DNA from: Niabella beijingensis
Lineage (GTDB): Bacteria > Bacteroidota > Bacteroidia > Chitinophagales > Chitinophagaceae
Direction: 5' to 3'
Length of the DNA: 64,000 bases
Assembly (NCBI RefSeq): GCF_020034665.1
Contig: NZ_JAIQDI010000002.1
Location: 806,001 to 870,000, forward strand
The notes under the pieces are model-generated. The model made no database searches, was not told the DNA's origin, and saw only the letters and a program-made list of their open reading frames with translations. The number at the start of each line of letters is the position of its first letter. Within the stretch, counting starts at the first letter, position 1. The position numbers were made by a program, and so were the translations under genes. Shown here one piece after another: positions 52,793 to 60,461 of this stretch.

Positions 52793-52808
52793 ATTGTGCG
52801 GGATAAAG

Positions 52809-53669
52809 TCAGGATCCATTGCCTGCGAACCCGGCCAGCACAAACCGCTGCTTGCCCTGCATATCTGTTTTGATTGAAGACCGGTATCCGTTTGTCTCAA
52901 AAAGCTGAAGCGTATCTGCTGCCAGGCGCTCATGTACCTCCAGGTAGATCCTGCCATCCGGCGCCAAAAGGGTTTTTGCTGCTTCCGCTATTTCCCGGTA
53001 AAATAATAAGGGATCTGCATCCGGAACAAACAGCGCAAGGGAAGGTTCGTATTCCACTACATTCTTATGCATGGCCGCTTTGTCTGCAAGCGGGATATAA
53101 GGCGGATTGCTGACCAGCACATCCACCTGCGGCAGGCGCGAGCGGTTGCCGGTGTTTAAAAAATCCAGTTCAATAAAATCGATCTCCTGCCGGTATTTTG
53201 CCGCATTCCTATGGGCAACGGCTAAGGCATCAGCACTGATATCGCAGGCGGTAACCGTTGCGGCCGGCAGCTTCCGCTTTAAAATAACCGGGATACAGCC
53301 GCTTCCGGTGCCCACATCCAGTATACGGACCTCCGGTCTGTCCTGGTGGTCGCGGATGATCAGGGCAACCAGCTCTTCTGTTTCCGGCCTGGGGATGAGT
53401 ACGTGCCGGTTCACAAAAAACGAGATATCGTAAAACCAGGCCTCATTGAGAATATACTGGATGGGTTCGGCCTTTAGCAGTCTTTTTTTTATATCCTGCA
53501 GCATCTTCAGCATACAGGGGTCGGGGTTGAACGGTTGCCTGCCACCTGCCCGTAAATCAATGCCCGTAAGGTTTTCCACGGTCATGTACCAGATCTGCCG
53601 TGCTTCACTCTCAGGGTAAAGCTCCCCGAGATCCTGTACAAAGCTTTTTTCTGTATTTTTTAAAGACAT
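52809..53669 (-). CDS. prmC: Release factor glutamine methyltransferase
   Basis: A 286-residue SAM enzyme that methylates the GGQ glutamine of RF1 and RF2. N-terminal helical domain, then the Rossmann core: ILDVGTGSGCIPVILKRK (SAM loop), ACDISADALAVA, and the catalytic NPPYIPL near 187. Position PRPETEELV before the core is diagnostic. It is divergent from ribD; their ATGs are only 32 bp apart with two facing promoter boxes. Confidence 0.96.
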   Translation of the reverse strand: MSLKNTEKSFVQDLGELYPESEARQIWYMTVENLTGIDLRAGGRQPFNPDPCMLKMLQDIKKRLLKAEPIQYILNEAWFYDISFFVNRHVLIPRPETEELVALIIRDHQDRPEVRILDVGTGSGCIPVILKRKLPAATVTACDISADALAVAHRNAAKYRQEIDFIELDFLNTGNRSRLPQVDVLVSNPPYIPLADKAAMHKNVVEYEPSLALFVPDADPLLFYREIAEAAKTLLAPDGRIYLEVHERLAADTLQLFETNGYRSSIKTDMQGKQRFVLAGFAGNGS

Positions 53670-53673
53670 GCTG

Positions 53674-53681
53674 CAAACTTA
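53674..53681 (-). promoter_or_regulatory. Start-proximal -7 box (TAAGTTTG) of prmC
   Basis: Exact TAnnTTTG on the minus strand, ending 4 nt before the prmC ATG at 53669. Confidence 0.5.
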
Positions 53682-53688
53682 ATTCTTT

Positions 53689-53696
53689 TACTTTTG
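53689..53696 (+). promoter_or_regulatory. Start-proximal -7 box (TACTTTTG) of ribD
   Basis: Exact TAnnTTTG, ending 5 nt before the ribD ATG at 53702. It faces the prmC box with only 7 nt between them. Confidence 0.5.
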
Positions 53697-53701
53697 CAAA
53701 A

Positions 53702-54763
53702 ATGGGTACAGGGATACAGGGTATTTATATGGAACGTTGTTTTCAGCTGGCACAGCTGGGAGCGGGCCATGTAGCGCCTAACCCGATGGTGGGTGCCATA
53801 CTCGTTCATGAAGATGCCATCATAGGGGAAGGGTATCATCAGCGGTACGGGGAAGCGCATGCGGAAGTACATTGCATTAATAATGCACTCCGGCTCCATC
53901 CGGAGCTGATCGCAAAGGCGACCCTTTATGTATCGCTGGAGCCCTGTGCGCATTATGGTAAAACGCCGCCCTGTGCTGACCTGATCATCCGGCATAAGAT
54001 CCCGCGGGTGGTGATAGGCTGCCGCGATAGTTTTGAAGCGGTCAATGGCAAGGGAATTGAAAAACTGCGGAACGCCGGTGTGGAGGTCATAGAGCAGATC
54101 GCTGACGGGAAAGCCATAGCGCTGAACAAACGGTTCTTTACTTTTCACGGACTGAAACGGCCGTATATTATTCTGAAATGGGCGCAGACCAGGGACGGGA
54201 TAATGGCTTCGGAAGGAGCGGAACGGTTGAAGATCACCAACCCGGTGACCGACCGGCTGGTGCACCGGTGGCGCTCGGAGGAAGCGGCGATCCTGGTAGG
54301 GGCGGCCACGGCGGTAAAAGATGATCCGTTGCTGGATAACCGCTACTGGTTTGGAAACCCGCCGCTGAAGATCATTGTATCGGCTTCAGGTAAGCTGCCG
54401 GGAGAACTGCAACTCTTTCATTCCGGGGATCCTGTATGGGTCTTTAACCGGGAACAGGCAAAAAAAGAAGCGCAGGCGGAATGGATCCGCGTGGAAGACC
54501 CGGACCTCATCGGGGGAATGCTGGACCTGTTGTTTGAACGGCAGGTTCAGAGTGTTTTTGTGGAGGGCGGCCGTCGCCTGCTTCAATCCTTTATCGACAG
54601 CGACCTTTGGGATGAGGCGCGGGTGATCACCAATACCGGGATGATTGCCGGCAGCGGGCTTCAGGCACCCCGGTTGCAGCGCCAGGCACTGCTGCAAACC
54701 ACCGTTTCCGGATCCGATGAAATAGCGATTTATAAGAATATGAGTAACCAGTTTATAATTTAA
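53702..54763 (+). CDS. ribD: Bifunctional riboflavin deaminase/reductase
   Basis: A 353-residue cytoplasmic enzyme for the second and third steps of riboflavin synthesis: deamination of the pyrimidine and reduction of the ribosyl chain. The deaminase zinc site is HAE (53-55), Cys82 and Cys91 in PCAHYGKTPPC. The reductase half starts near 145 (PYIILKWAQTRDG) and has VFVEGGRRLLQSFI. The ATG at 53702 follows the box directly; the frame open further upstream overlaps prmC and would not be used. It is followed after one base by a YigZ-like gene. Confidence 0.95.
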   Translation: MGTGIQGIYMERCFQLAQLGAGHVAPNPMVGAILVHEDAIIGEGYHQRYGEAHAEVHCINNALRLHPELIAKATLYVSLEPCAHYGKTPPCADLIIRHKIPRVVIGCRDSFEAVNGKGIEKLRNAGVEVIEQIADGKAIALNKRFFTFHGLKRPYIILKWAQTRDGIMASEGAERLKITNPVTDRLVHRWRSEEAAILVGAATAVKDDPLLDNRYWFGNPPLKIIVSASGKLPGELQLFHSGDPVWVFNREQAKKEAQAEWIRVEDPDLIGGMLDLLFERQVQSVFVEGGRRLLQSFIDSDLWDEARVITNTGMIAGSGLQAPRLQRQALLQTTVSGSDEIAIYKNMSNQFII

Positions 54764-54764
54764 A

Positions 54765-55385
54765 ATGGATCAGGGAAATTACTATCAGACCATTGAAGCA
54801 AGCGGACAGGCAGAATTTAAAGACAGGGGAAGCCGCTTTATCGCGATCGCTTATCCGCTTAAGGATGCCGACGATTTTAAAAAGATACTGGCTGCTGTGA
54901 AAAAAGAACATCCCAAAGCCAACCATCACTGTTTTGCTTACCGCCTGGGAACAGACGGCAATACCTTCCGGGTGAGCGATGCCGGAGAACCTTCGGGTAC
55001 AGCAGGAAGACCGATACTTGGACAGATCGACAGCCGGCAGGTCACAAATGTGCTGGTGGTGGTGGTCCGTTATTTCGGAGGCACACTATTGGGAGTGCCG
55101 GGACTGATCAATGCTTACAAATCAGCTGCAGCCATGGCGTTGCAGGTGACGCCTGTAGTGCGTAAACCGGTGTTGAAGACCTGTCACCTTCAGTTTGATT
55201 ATACCCAGCTTAATGAAGTAATGAACGTGATAAAACAATTCGACTGCACCATCATCAAACAGGAACTGCAATTGTTTTGTGTGATGGATATCGGTATACC
55301 CAAACACCGCTTTACGGAATCGCTGATGCGGTTCGGGGATATCCGGAACCTGGTACTGACGGAACCAGCCGTTATTTCAAATTAG
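54765..55385 (+). CDS. YigZ/IMPACT-family protein
   Basis: A 206-residue cytoplasmic protein of the YigZ/IMPACT family. Characteristic stretches: DRGSRFIAIAYPL, HHCFAYRLG, DAGEPSGTAGRPIL, and VVVRYFGGTLLGVPGL. The C-terminal 60 residues form a ferredoxin-like part. Its role is not well defined; eukaryotic IMPACT affects Gcn2. It starts one base after the ribD stop, in one operon, and overlaps the convergent rhodanese-thioredoxin gene by 14 bp. Confidence 0.92.
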   Translation: MDQGNYYQTIEASGQAEFKDRGSRFIAIAYPLKDADDFKKILAAVKKEHPKANHHCFAYRLGTDGNTFRVSDAGEPSGTAGRPILGQIDSRQVTNVLVVVVRYFGGTLLGVPGLINAYKSAAAMALQVTPVVRKPVLKTCHLQFDYTQLNEVMNVIKQFDCTIIKQELQLFCVMDIGIPKHRFTESLMRFGDIRNLVLTEPAVISN

Positions 55386-56061
55386 CCACTACATTGTCTT
55401 TTGTAATATAGCCCAGGTGCGACCATTGCAGTGCGCCCTTTTTATAAATGTGGAGCACCGGCAATGCATCTATTTTCAGTGCATCAGCCAGTTCCTGGTT
55501 CTTATCGACATCGATCCGCAGCACTGTTACCGTAGCTTGTTTTTCACGGGCGATTTCTTTAAGGTAGGGCTCCATTTTTTTGCAGGGACCACACCACTCG
55601 GCATAAAAATCAACCAGTACGATCTTATCGGTATTCAACGCTTTTTCAAAGTTAGCTTTGGTAAGTCCTTCTTTGCCCGCTGCTGCTTTTTCTTCCGGCA
55701 ATTTTGCGGCGCGCCATTTCATCATACCACCTTCCATTTCATAAACCTGTTTAAAGCCCTGCCCGCGTAAATAAGCGGCAGCTTTGGCGCTACGGCCCCC
55801 GCTGAGGCAATATACATATACCGGCAGGTTCGTTGGCAGCAGCTGTGCTTTTTCACCAAAACTGCTGTCGTTCCAGTTGATGTTCACCGAACCGGCAATA
55901 TGACCGGAAGTATATTCATCAGGGGTGCGTACATCCAGTATTGTTTTTTCAGCCGGTGCGGAGAGTGCCTTGCTGAATTGCTGAACCGGCAGCACCGTTG
56001 TCTGGGCCCGGGAAGTGACGAACAGGAGAACGGCAGACAGGAATAAAAATGCGTATTTCAT
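55372..56061 (-). CDS. Exported rhodanese-thioredoxin fusion
   Basis: A 229-residue protein with signal peptide (ending SRAQ). Residues about 24-118 are a rhodanese domain (TILDVRTPDEYTSGHIAGSVNI) with catalytic Cys85 in YCLSGGRSA, intact. Residues about 125-229 are a thioredoxin with the active site W-CGPC-K at 157-160. It should act outside the cytoplasm in sulfur transfer or thiol-disulfide exchange. It is 4 bp downstream of the lactonase gene and in its operon. Confidence 0.93.
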   Translation of the reverse strand: MKYAFLFLSAVLLFVTSRAQTTVLPVQQFSKALSAPAEKTILDVRTPDEYTSGHIAGSVNINWNDSSFGEKAQLLPTNLPVYVYCLSGGRSAKAAAYLRGQGFKQVYEMEGGMMKWRAAKLPEEKAAAGKEGLTKANFEKALNTDKIVLVDFYAEWCGPCKKMEPYLKEIAREKQATVTVLRIDVDKNQELADALKIDALPVLHIYKKGALQWSHLGYITKDNVVANLK

Positions 56062-56065
56062 GCTG

Positions 56066-57175
56066 TTATTTTAAGATCCATTTTAATGATACGGGGATGC
56101 CTGTTTTTACTTCATGCCCGGAGGGTTCCGGCAACCCGGTAGCAGGGTTGAGTTTGAAAACAGTGATGTTGTCGCTTTTCTGGTTGGCAGCGATCAGCCA
56201 GCGCCCGGAAGGGTCGATGGTGAAATTCCGGGGAAAGTCTCCGTTGGTGGACTGACTGCCCACAAATGCCGGGATGCCGGTTGCGGGATCGATCTGGTAG
56301 ACTTCAATGGTACTGTTGCTGCGTTGTGAGACATACAGGAATTTATTGTCGGGCGAAAGATGGATATCCGCACCGGCGGCTTTTCCTTTTTCTGCTTTCA
56401 GGGCATCTGTTGTATGCAGGTGCTGCAGCCTTCCGTTTTTTAGCGTATAGGTATTCACCGTGCCGCCCATTTCATCCACATTGTAAACAAATTTTTTACT
56501 CCGGGCGATGACCATATGACGGGGACCCGCGCCTGGCGCAGTGCTGGTGAAGAATGCGTTGGCCGTATCCACCTTACCCGTTGTTGCCTTAAAAGGGTAG
56601 GTGACAATTTTATCCGTTCCGAGGTCGCATACAAATACAAAACGGTTGTTGGGAGAAACCGTGGTGCTGTGCACATGTGGTGCCTGCTGGCGGGCAGTGT
56701 CCGGCCCGCTGCCTTCGTGAGTCACAACCTGTGACAGGCCGCCCAGTGATCCGTCTTTATTGATGCGGTAAATGGAAAAGCTGCCGCTGGAATAATTAGA
56801 GGCAAACAGCCATTTGCCGCTACGGTCAATTTCCAGGTAACAGGGATCATCGCCCTTGCTTTCCACGGTATTCAACAGGGTCAGCTTTCCGGTTTTTTTA
56901 TCGAATGAAAAAGCACTGATGCCGCCGTTGGCCGTTTCATTTACGGAATAAACAAAACGCTGGTTTTTTGAAACCACCTGGTAGGAAGGGTTCACAGCCG
57001 GGGTCATACTTACTTCGGTCAGTGTTCCGTTTTGTTGATCGAAATCATAAATATAAATACCCTTGCTGGAACTATTGTTATTGGTATAAGTGCCGGCTAC
57101 CAGGTACTGACCCCAGCTGGTGCGGGCGGTACCTGTAAGGCTTAAGAGGAACAGGGATGCCAGGATTGTTTTCAT
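56066..57175 (-). CDS. Secreted lactonase of the 7-bladed beta-propeller type
   Basis: A 369-residue exported protein with a signal peptide (MKTILASLFLLSLTG). The lactonase (6-phosphogluconolactonase, PF10282-like) propeller is indicated by YLVAGTYTN, SYQVVSKNQRFVYSVNE, HVHSTTVSPNNRFVFVCDLGTDKI, and GPRHMVIA with conserved His and Arg. A signal peptide makes a cytosolic Pgl role unlikely, so extracellular or periplasmic lactone is likely. The ATG at 57175 is preferred over one 10 codons upstream. It leads the operon with the rhodanese-thioredoxin gene. Confidence 0.87.
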   Translation of the reverse strand: MKTILASLFLLSLTGTARTSWGQYLVAGTYTNNNSSSKGIYIYDFDQQNGTLTEVSMTPAVNPSYQVVSKNQRFVYSVNETANGGISAFSFDKKTGKLTLLNTVESKGDDPCYLEIDRSGKWLFASNYSSGSFSIYRINKDGSLGGLSQVVTHEGSGPDTARQQAPHVHSTTVSPNNRFVFVCDLGTDKIVTYPFKATTGKVDTANAFFTSTAPGAGPRHMVIARSKKFVYNVDEMGGTVNTYTLKNGRLQHLHTTDALKAEKGKAAGADIHLSPDNKFLYVSQRSNSTIEVYQIDPATGIPAFVGSQSTNGDFPRNFTIDPSGRWLIAANQKSDNITVFKLNPATGLPEPSGHEVKTGIPVSLKWILK

Positions 57176-57191
57176 GCTTGAATTTAAAAAG

Positions 57192-57199
57192 CAAAGGTA
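57192..57199 (-). promoter_or_regulatory. -7 box (TACCTTTG) of the lactonase operon
   Basis: Exact TAnnTTTG on the minus strand, 16 nt before the ATG at 57175. Confidence 0.5.
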
Positions 57200-57358
57200 C
57201 AACAAGTTAAAGGTTTGAACGGTATAAATCGGAAGCAGCGTTCCTTTTGTTTTATCTGTTTTTTAACAATCGCGGTGCAATTTTAGCGCGCAATAAATCT
57301 TCTATATATCAAAGGAACAAGCGATCAGAAAATTTAAAAACAATTAAATCGAACTACC

Positions 57359-57829
57359 ATGAAACGGATTCTTACATTTTCAATCGTAGCAGTATTAGCT
57401 ACCGTTGTATTGGCGAGTTGTTCAAAACGGGACCACTGGCGCGATGACAATAATACGAATGATGAGTATGCTTACGTTACAGGATATAACAAAGGATATC
57501 CTTATAGCATTGTCCAGTTTTCGAACGATAATACTTATGCCATTATTGAAAGCAGGTATAATGATGAATTACCGGAGAATGGAGATGAATTATATGGGGA
57601 CTTCTATCGTAGCAATCAATATAGAATAGTGCGTAATAATTCTCGTGCTCCCAACAAGATTTCAATAAGAGTTATTGAAGATGGGATACAGACTGCCACT
57701 GACGCAACAGATGCCCTGGATTACTATTGTTTTGGTTCTAATGCATCAAGCGCAACAAAGCAAAACAAGGTATTTATTTCATCAAAACAAAATACACCAA
57801 GAAAATTGGACGTTCAAATAACTAAATAG
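57359..57829 (+). CDS. Orphan lipoprotein
   Basis: A 156-residue lipoprotein (lipobox LASC, Cys21). The mature protein is small, polar and Asn/Tyr-rich (YVTGYNKGYPYSIVQFSNDNTYAIIESRYNDE), beta-like, and has no family that I know. It starts the AT-rich patch. The ATG follows a plausible A-rich leader. A strong terminator lies 30 bp after it. Confidence 0.72.
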   Translation: MKRILTFSIVAVLATVVLASCSKRDHWRDDNNTNDEYAYVTGYNKGYPYSIVQFSNDNTYAIIESRYNDELPENGDELYGDFYRSNQYRIVRNNSRAPNKISIRVIEDGIQTATDATDALDYYCFGSNASSATKQNKVFISSKQNTPRKLDVQITK

Positions 57830-57858
57830 ATTTTTTTAGTCCGTTCCCTATACATGAG

Positions 57859-57880
57859 CCGCCCGCGAGGGCGGTTTTTT
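57859..57880 (+). terminator. Intrinsic terminator after the orphan lipoprotein
   Basis: CCGCCC (57859-57864) pairs with GGGCGG (57869-57874), loop GCGA, then six Ts. Confidence 0.9.
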
Positions 57881-58051
57881 GTTGGTTAAATTGTAAAATA
57901 AATGTATATATTTGTTGAGCTAAAGGCTGTATGATGCTAATGATATGAATGACTGAAATATTACAAGCCCAAAGAATGTTCTATCAAATATTAAAAGCAC
58001 CATCAGGTACAGACCTCTTTTAGCAGATTATTTAACCTAAAAGAATCATTT

Positions 58052-58339
58052 ATGAAAAAAACAATTACTAAGCTGCTTCTGATTGTAGCTATTTCTGCTT
58101 TTTCGAATTGTACTAAATCTAACACCCACAGAGATGCGTTAGCCGGTGAAGCGCCTGCAGATACTGTTCAATTAACAAAATATCTGTCAGATGTTTTGGG
58201 AGTTGCACAATCTTCAATTGAGATTGATCAAACTACGAATGAATTTTATGTCCCCGGTACAATTTTTAGAATGAAGATTGAGAAAATTCAAGAACAGTAT
58301 GACGAAGCAAATATTTATAAACTAACTCATGAAAACTAA
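58052..58339 (+). CDS. Small lipoprotein of unknown function
   Basis: A 95-residue protein with signal peptide and lipobox-like end (SNC, Cys20). The mature 75 residues contain VQLTKYLSDVLGVAQSSIEIDQ, a helix then strands. No family recognised. Its end overlaps the longest possible start of the next gene by 11 bp, so the two are likely one unit. Confidence 0.65.
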   Translation: MKKTITKLLLIVAISAFSNCTKSNTHRDALAGEAPADTVQLTKYLSDVLGVAQSSIEIDQTTNEFYVPGTIFRMKIEKIQEQYDEANIYKLTHEN

Positions 58340-58346
58340 TATCTGT

Positions 58347-59282
58347 ATGAAAAAGAATACCTTATTATTAATAGTGCTGCTATTTTCTACCTCTTTTGCT
58401 TTTGCATTTCCAACAATAACGAAATTTACGATAACTCCGTCGACTCCTGACTATAAGATACCTGTTTCTAATAGTGTTGCAACCACGGTAAACTATAGTT
58501 TAAATGTTACGCGGCAATTTAATTCGAATGGAAGGGAATATGAGACTTTTGGAGTCCTGAACTATCAGATATTTTACAAAGATGGTAGTGGAGAGCTTGC
58601 TTTATCGCAAGTCGAAAACATTCAAACTTCGCAATTTGACAATTATCTTACTCAGATTAATAAAACTTTTTCAATACCTGCAGGAAAGGTCGGTGGGCAT
58701 ATTATTTTACGTATGTATTATGCATGTTGGCATAGTAATAATGTTACCGCAGCGCCAATTGAAGCTGGCGGGGCTTTTATTACCTATATTCCTGGGGTAA
58801 CACCTCCGGATGGTAATAATGGCCCACCTCCAGCGACTTACACAGAAGGGGCCTTCATTAGGAATGACATAACTGGGGAGATTTTTGTTGGGATTGATAG
58901 TGTTTACAGGAGGATTATTGCCAGAAATAATACGACTAATCTGACAGATGACTATGCGCTTTTTTCAAAACCTGCTGTGGATCAGTCATTATATCATACA
59001 AATTCAAATGCGTCTTTTTCTCCTTTAGGAGCTGATATTGGTATGGTCTCCAGACGGCACGTATTTTATTTAGAACGGGATGAATTTAACGGAAGAGTCT
59101 ATTTAATGGAAGATCAATCTGCTACTATTACAGCAAGGTGGATTCGTAGCCCGGCAACAATCAGTTTTTATAGATTTGATGAAACTAAAATAAGAATTTT
59201 TGTTCCAACTACCAGGGACCCGAGCTTTTTTTCTAGGGAAGGAATAGTAGCAGGAGCAGATCTGGGAACTCCTCCTTATTAG
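58347..59282 (+). CDS. Secreted protein of unknown function
   Basis: A 311-residue exported protein with signal peptide (MKKNTLLLIVLLFSTSFAFA). The first half looks like an Ig-like beta domain (ITKFTITPSTPDYKIPVS ... LNVTRQFN). The second half, after a Pro/Gly linker (TPPDGNNGPPPA), has GAFIRNDITGEIFVGIDSVYRRI. No catalytic signature seen. The ATG at 58347 is chosen for its signal peptide; one at 58329 would overlap the previous gene. AT-rich like its neighbour. Confidence 0.7.
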   Translation: MKKNTLLLIVLLFSTSFAFAFPTITKFTITPSTPDYKIPVSNSVATTVNYSLNVTRQFNSNGREYETFGVLNYQIFYKDGSGELALSQVENIQTSQFDNYLTQINKTFSIPAGKVGGHIILRMYYACWHSNNVTAAPIEAGGAFITYIPGVTPPDGNNGPPPATYTEGAFIRNDITGEIFVGIDSVYRRIIARNNTTNLTDDYALFSKPAVDQSLYHTNSNASFSPLGADIGMVSRRHVFYLERDEFNGRVYLMEDQSATITARWIRSPATISFYRFDETKIRIFVPTTRDPSFFSREGIVAGADLGTPPY

Positions 59283-59313
59283 CGGCAGCAAAGGAGAAAA
59301 TGGTTTTTTGATA

Positions 59314-59352
59314 TAACAGCGCAGAGTTCTCAGTGAGAAGCTCTGTGCTGTT
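59314..59352 (+). terminator. Long hairpin terminator-like element
   Basis: An imperfect inverted repeat (about 16 pairs with one bulge and one G-U) spans 59315-59352 and lies between the secreted-protein gene and purC. The following T content is weak (CATTATTTTCTC). Confidence 0.5.
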
Positions 59353-59396
59353 CATTATTTTCTCAGTTGTAATAGAATATAGACAGTTTTATTTCG

Positions 59397-60317
59397 CTAG
59401 AGATTTAATGCTTTTACAATCCGCTCATACAATTCCTCATCCCCGAGCACTTCCGGTTTAAACGCTTCCCCGATCACTTTTTCATACAATTCAATATACC
59501 GGTTGGAGATGGTCTGGATCCATTCGTCGCTCATTTCGGGCACGGCCTGTCCTTCCTTGCCCATAAAATTATTGGCGATCAGCCATTCTCTTACAAATTC
59601 CTTACTCAGTTGCTTTTGTTTTTCACCGGCAGCCAGCCGCTCTTCAAAACCATCGGCATAAAAATAGCGCGAACTGTCCGGTGTATGGATCTCATCCATC
59701 AGGATGATCTTGTTCTCTTTTTTCCCGAATTCGTATTTGGTATCTACCAGGATCAGTCCCTGTTTTGCTGCCAGTTCCTGTCCCCGTTTGAACAACAGGA
59801 GTGCCAGCCGCTCCAGCTCCTCCCATTCGTCCCGGGTGGTCAGTCCCTGCCGGATGATCTCTTCTTTACTGATATCCTCATCATGTCCTTCATCCGCTTT
59901 TGTACTGGGCGTAATGATGGGCGCAGGGAAGGCTTCATTTTCCTTCATACCCTCGGGTAACGGTATGCCGCAAAGTGTTCTTTTTCCGGACTGATAAGTA
60001 CGCCAGGCATGACCAGTGAGATGGCCCCGTACCACCATTTCAATTTTAAACGGGATACATTTAATACCGATAGAGGCATTGGGCGCCGGCTTTTTTTGCA
60101 GCCAGTTGGCACAGATATCTTTTGTGGCATTGAGCATAAAGGCAGCGATCTGGTTCAATACCTGACCCTTAAAGGGAATGGGGCGGGGAAGGATGACATC
60201 AAAAGCAGAAATGCGGTCGGATGCGATCATTACCAGCAATTCGTCCTGGATGGTATAAACATCCCTTACTTTACCCTTATAGAAAGCGGTCTGACCCGGA
60301 AAATTAAACGTTGACAT
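59397..60317 (-). CDS. purC: Phosphoribosylaminoimidazole-succinocarboxamide synthase
   Basis: A 306-residue cytoplasmic ATP enzyme making SAICAR in purine synthesis. Signatures: [49 protein letters not shown], and [12 protein letters not shown]. The size is that of the longer SAICAR-synthetase class. It is monocistronic; it is on the opposite strand from the TonB receptor. A box close to TAnnTTTG lies 4 nt before the ATG. Confidence 0.97.
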   Translation of the reverse strand: MSTFNFPGQTAFYKGKVRDVYTIQDELLVMIASDRISAFDVILPRPIPFKGQVLNQIAAFMLNATKDICANWLQKKPAPNASIGIKCIPFKIEMVVRGHLTGHAWRTYQSGKRTLCGIPLPEGMKENEAFPAPIITPSTKADEGHDEDISKEEIIRQGLTTRDEWEELERLALLLFKRGQELAAKQGLILVDTKYEFGKKENKIILMDEIHTPDSSRYFYADGFEERLAAGEKQKQLSKEFVREWLIANNFMGKEGQAVPEMSDEWIQTISNRYIELYEKVIGEAFKPEVLGDEELYERIVKALNL

Positions 60318-60321
60318 GCTG

Positions 60322-60329
60322 CGAAAATA
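60322..60329 (-). promoter_or_regulatory. Near-match -7 box (TATTTTCG) of purC
   Basis: One base differs from TAnnTTTG. It lies 4 nt before the purC ATG on the minus strand. Confidence 0.35.
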
Positions 60330-60461
60330 ATCAGGGTTTAGGTATTAACCACCAACGGGCTGAAAAAAAATCCATTACGACCGAATCTGTTAATAATTAA
60401 ATTTTTATTTCCCACTAACAAGTGTTATTTTAACATTCAAATCACAAAACCTTAGAAATTT

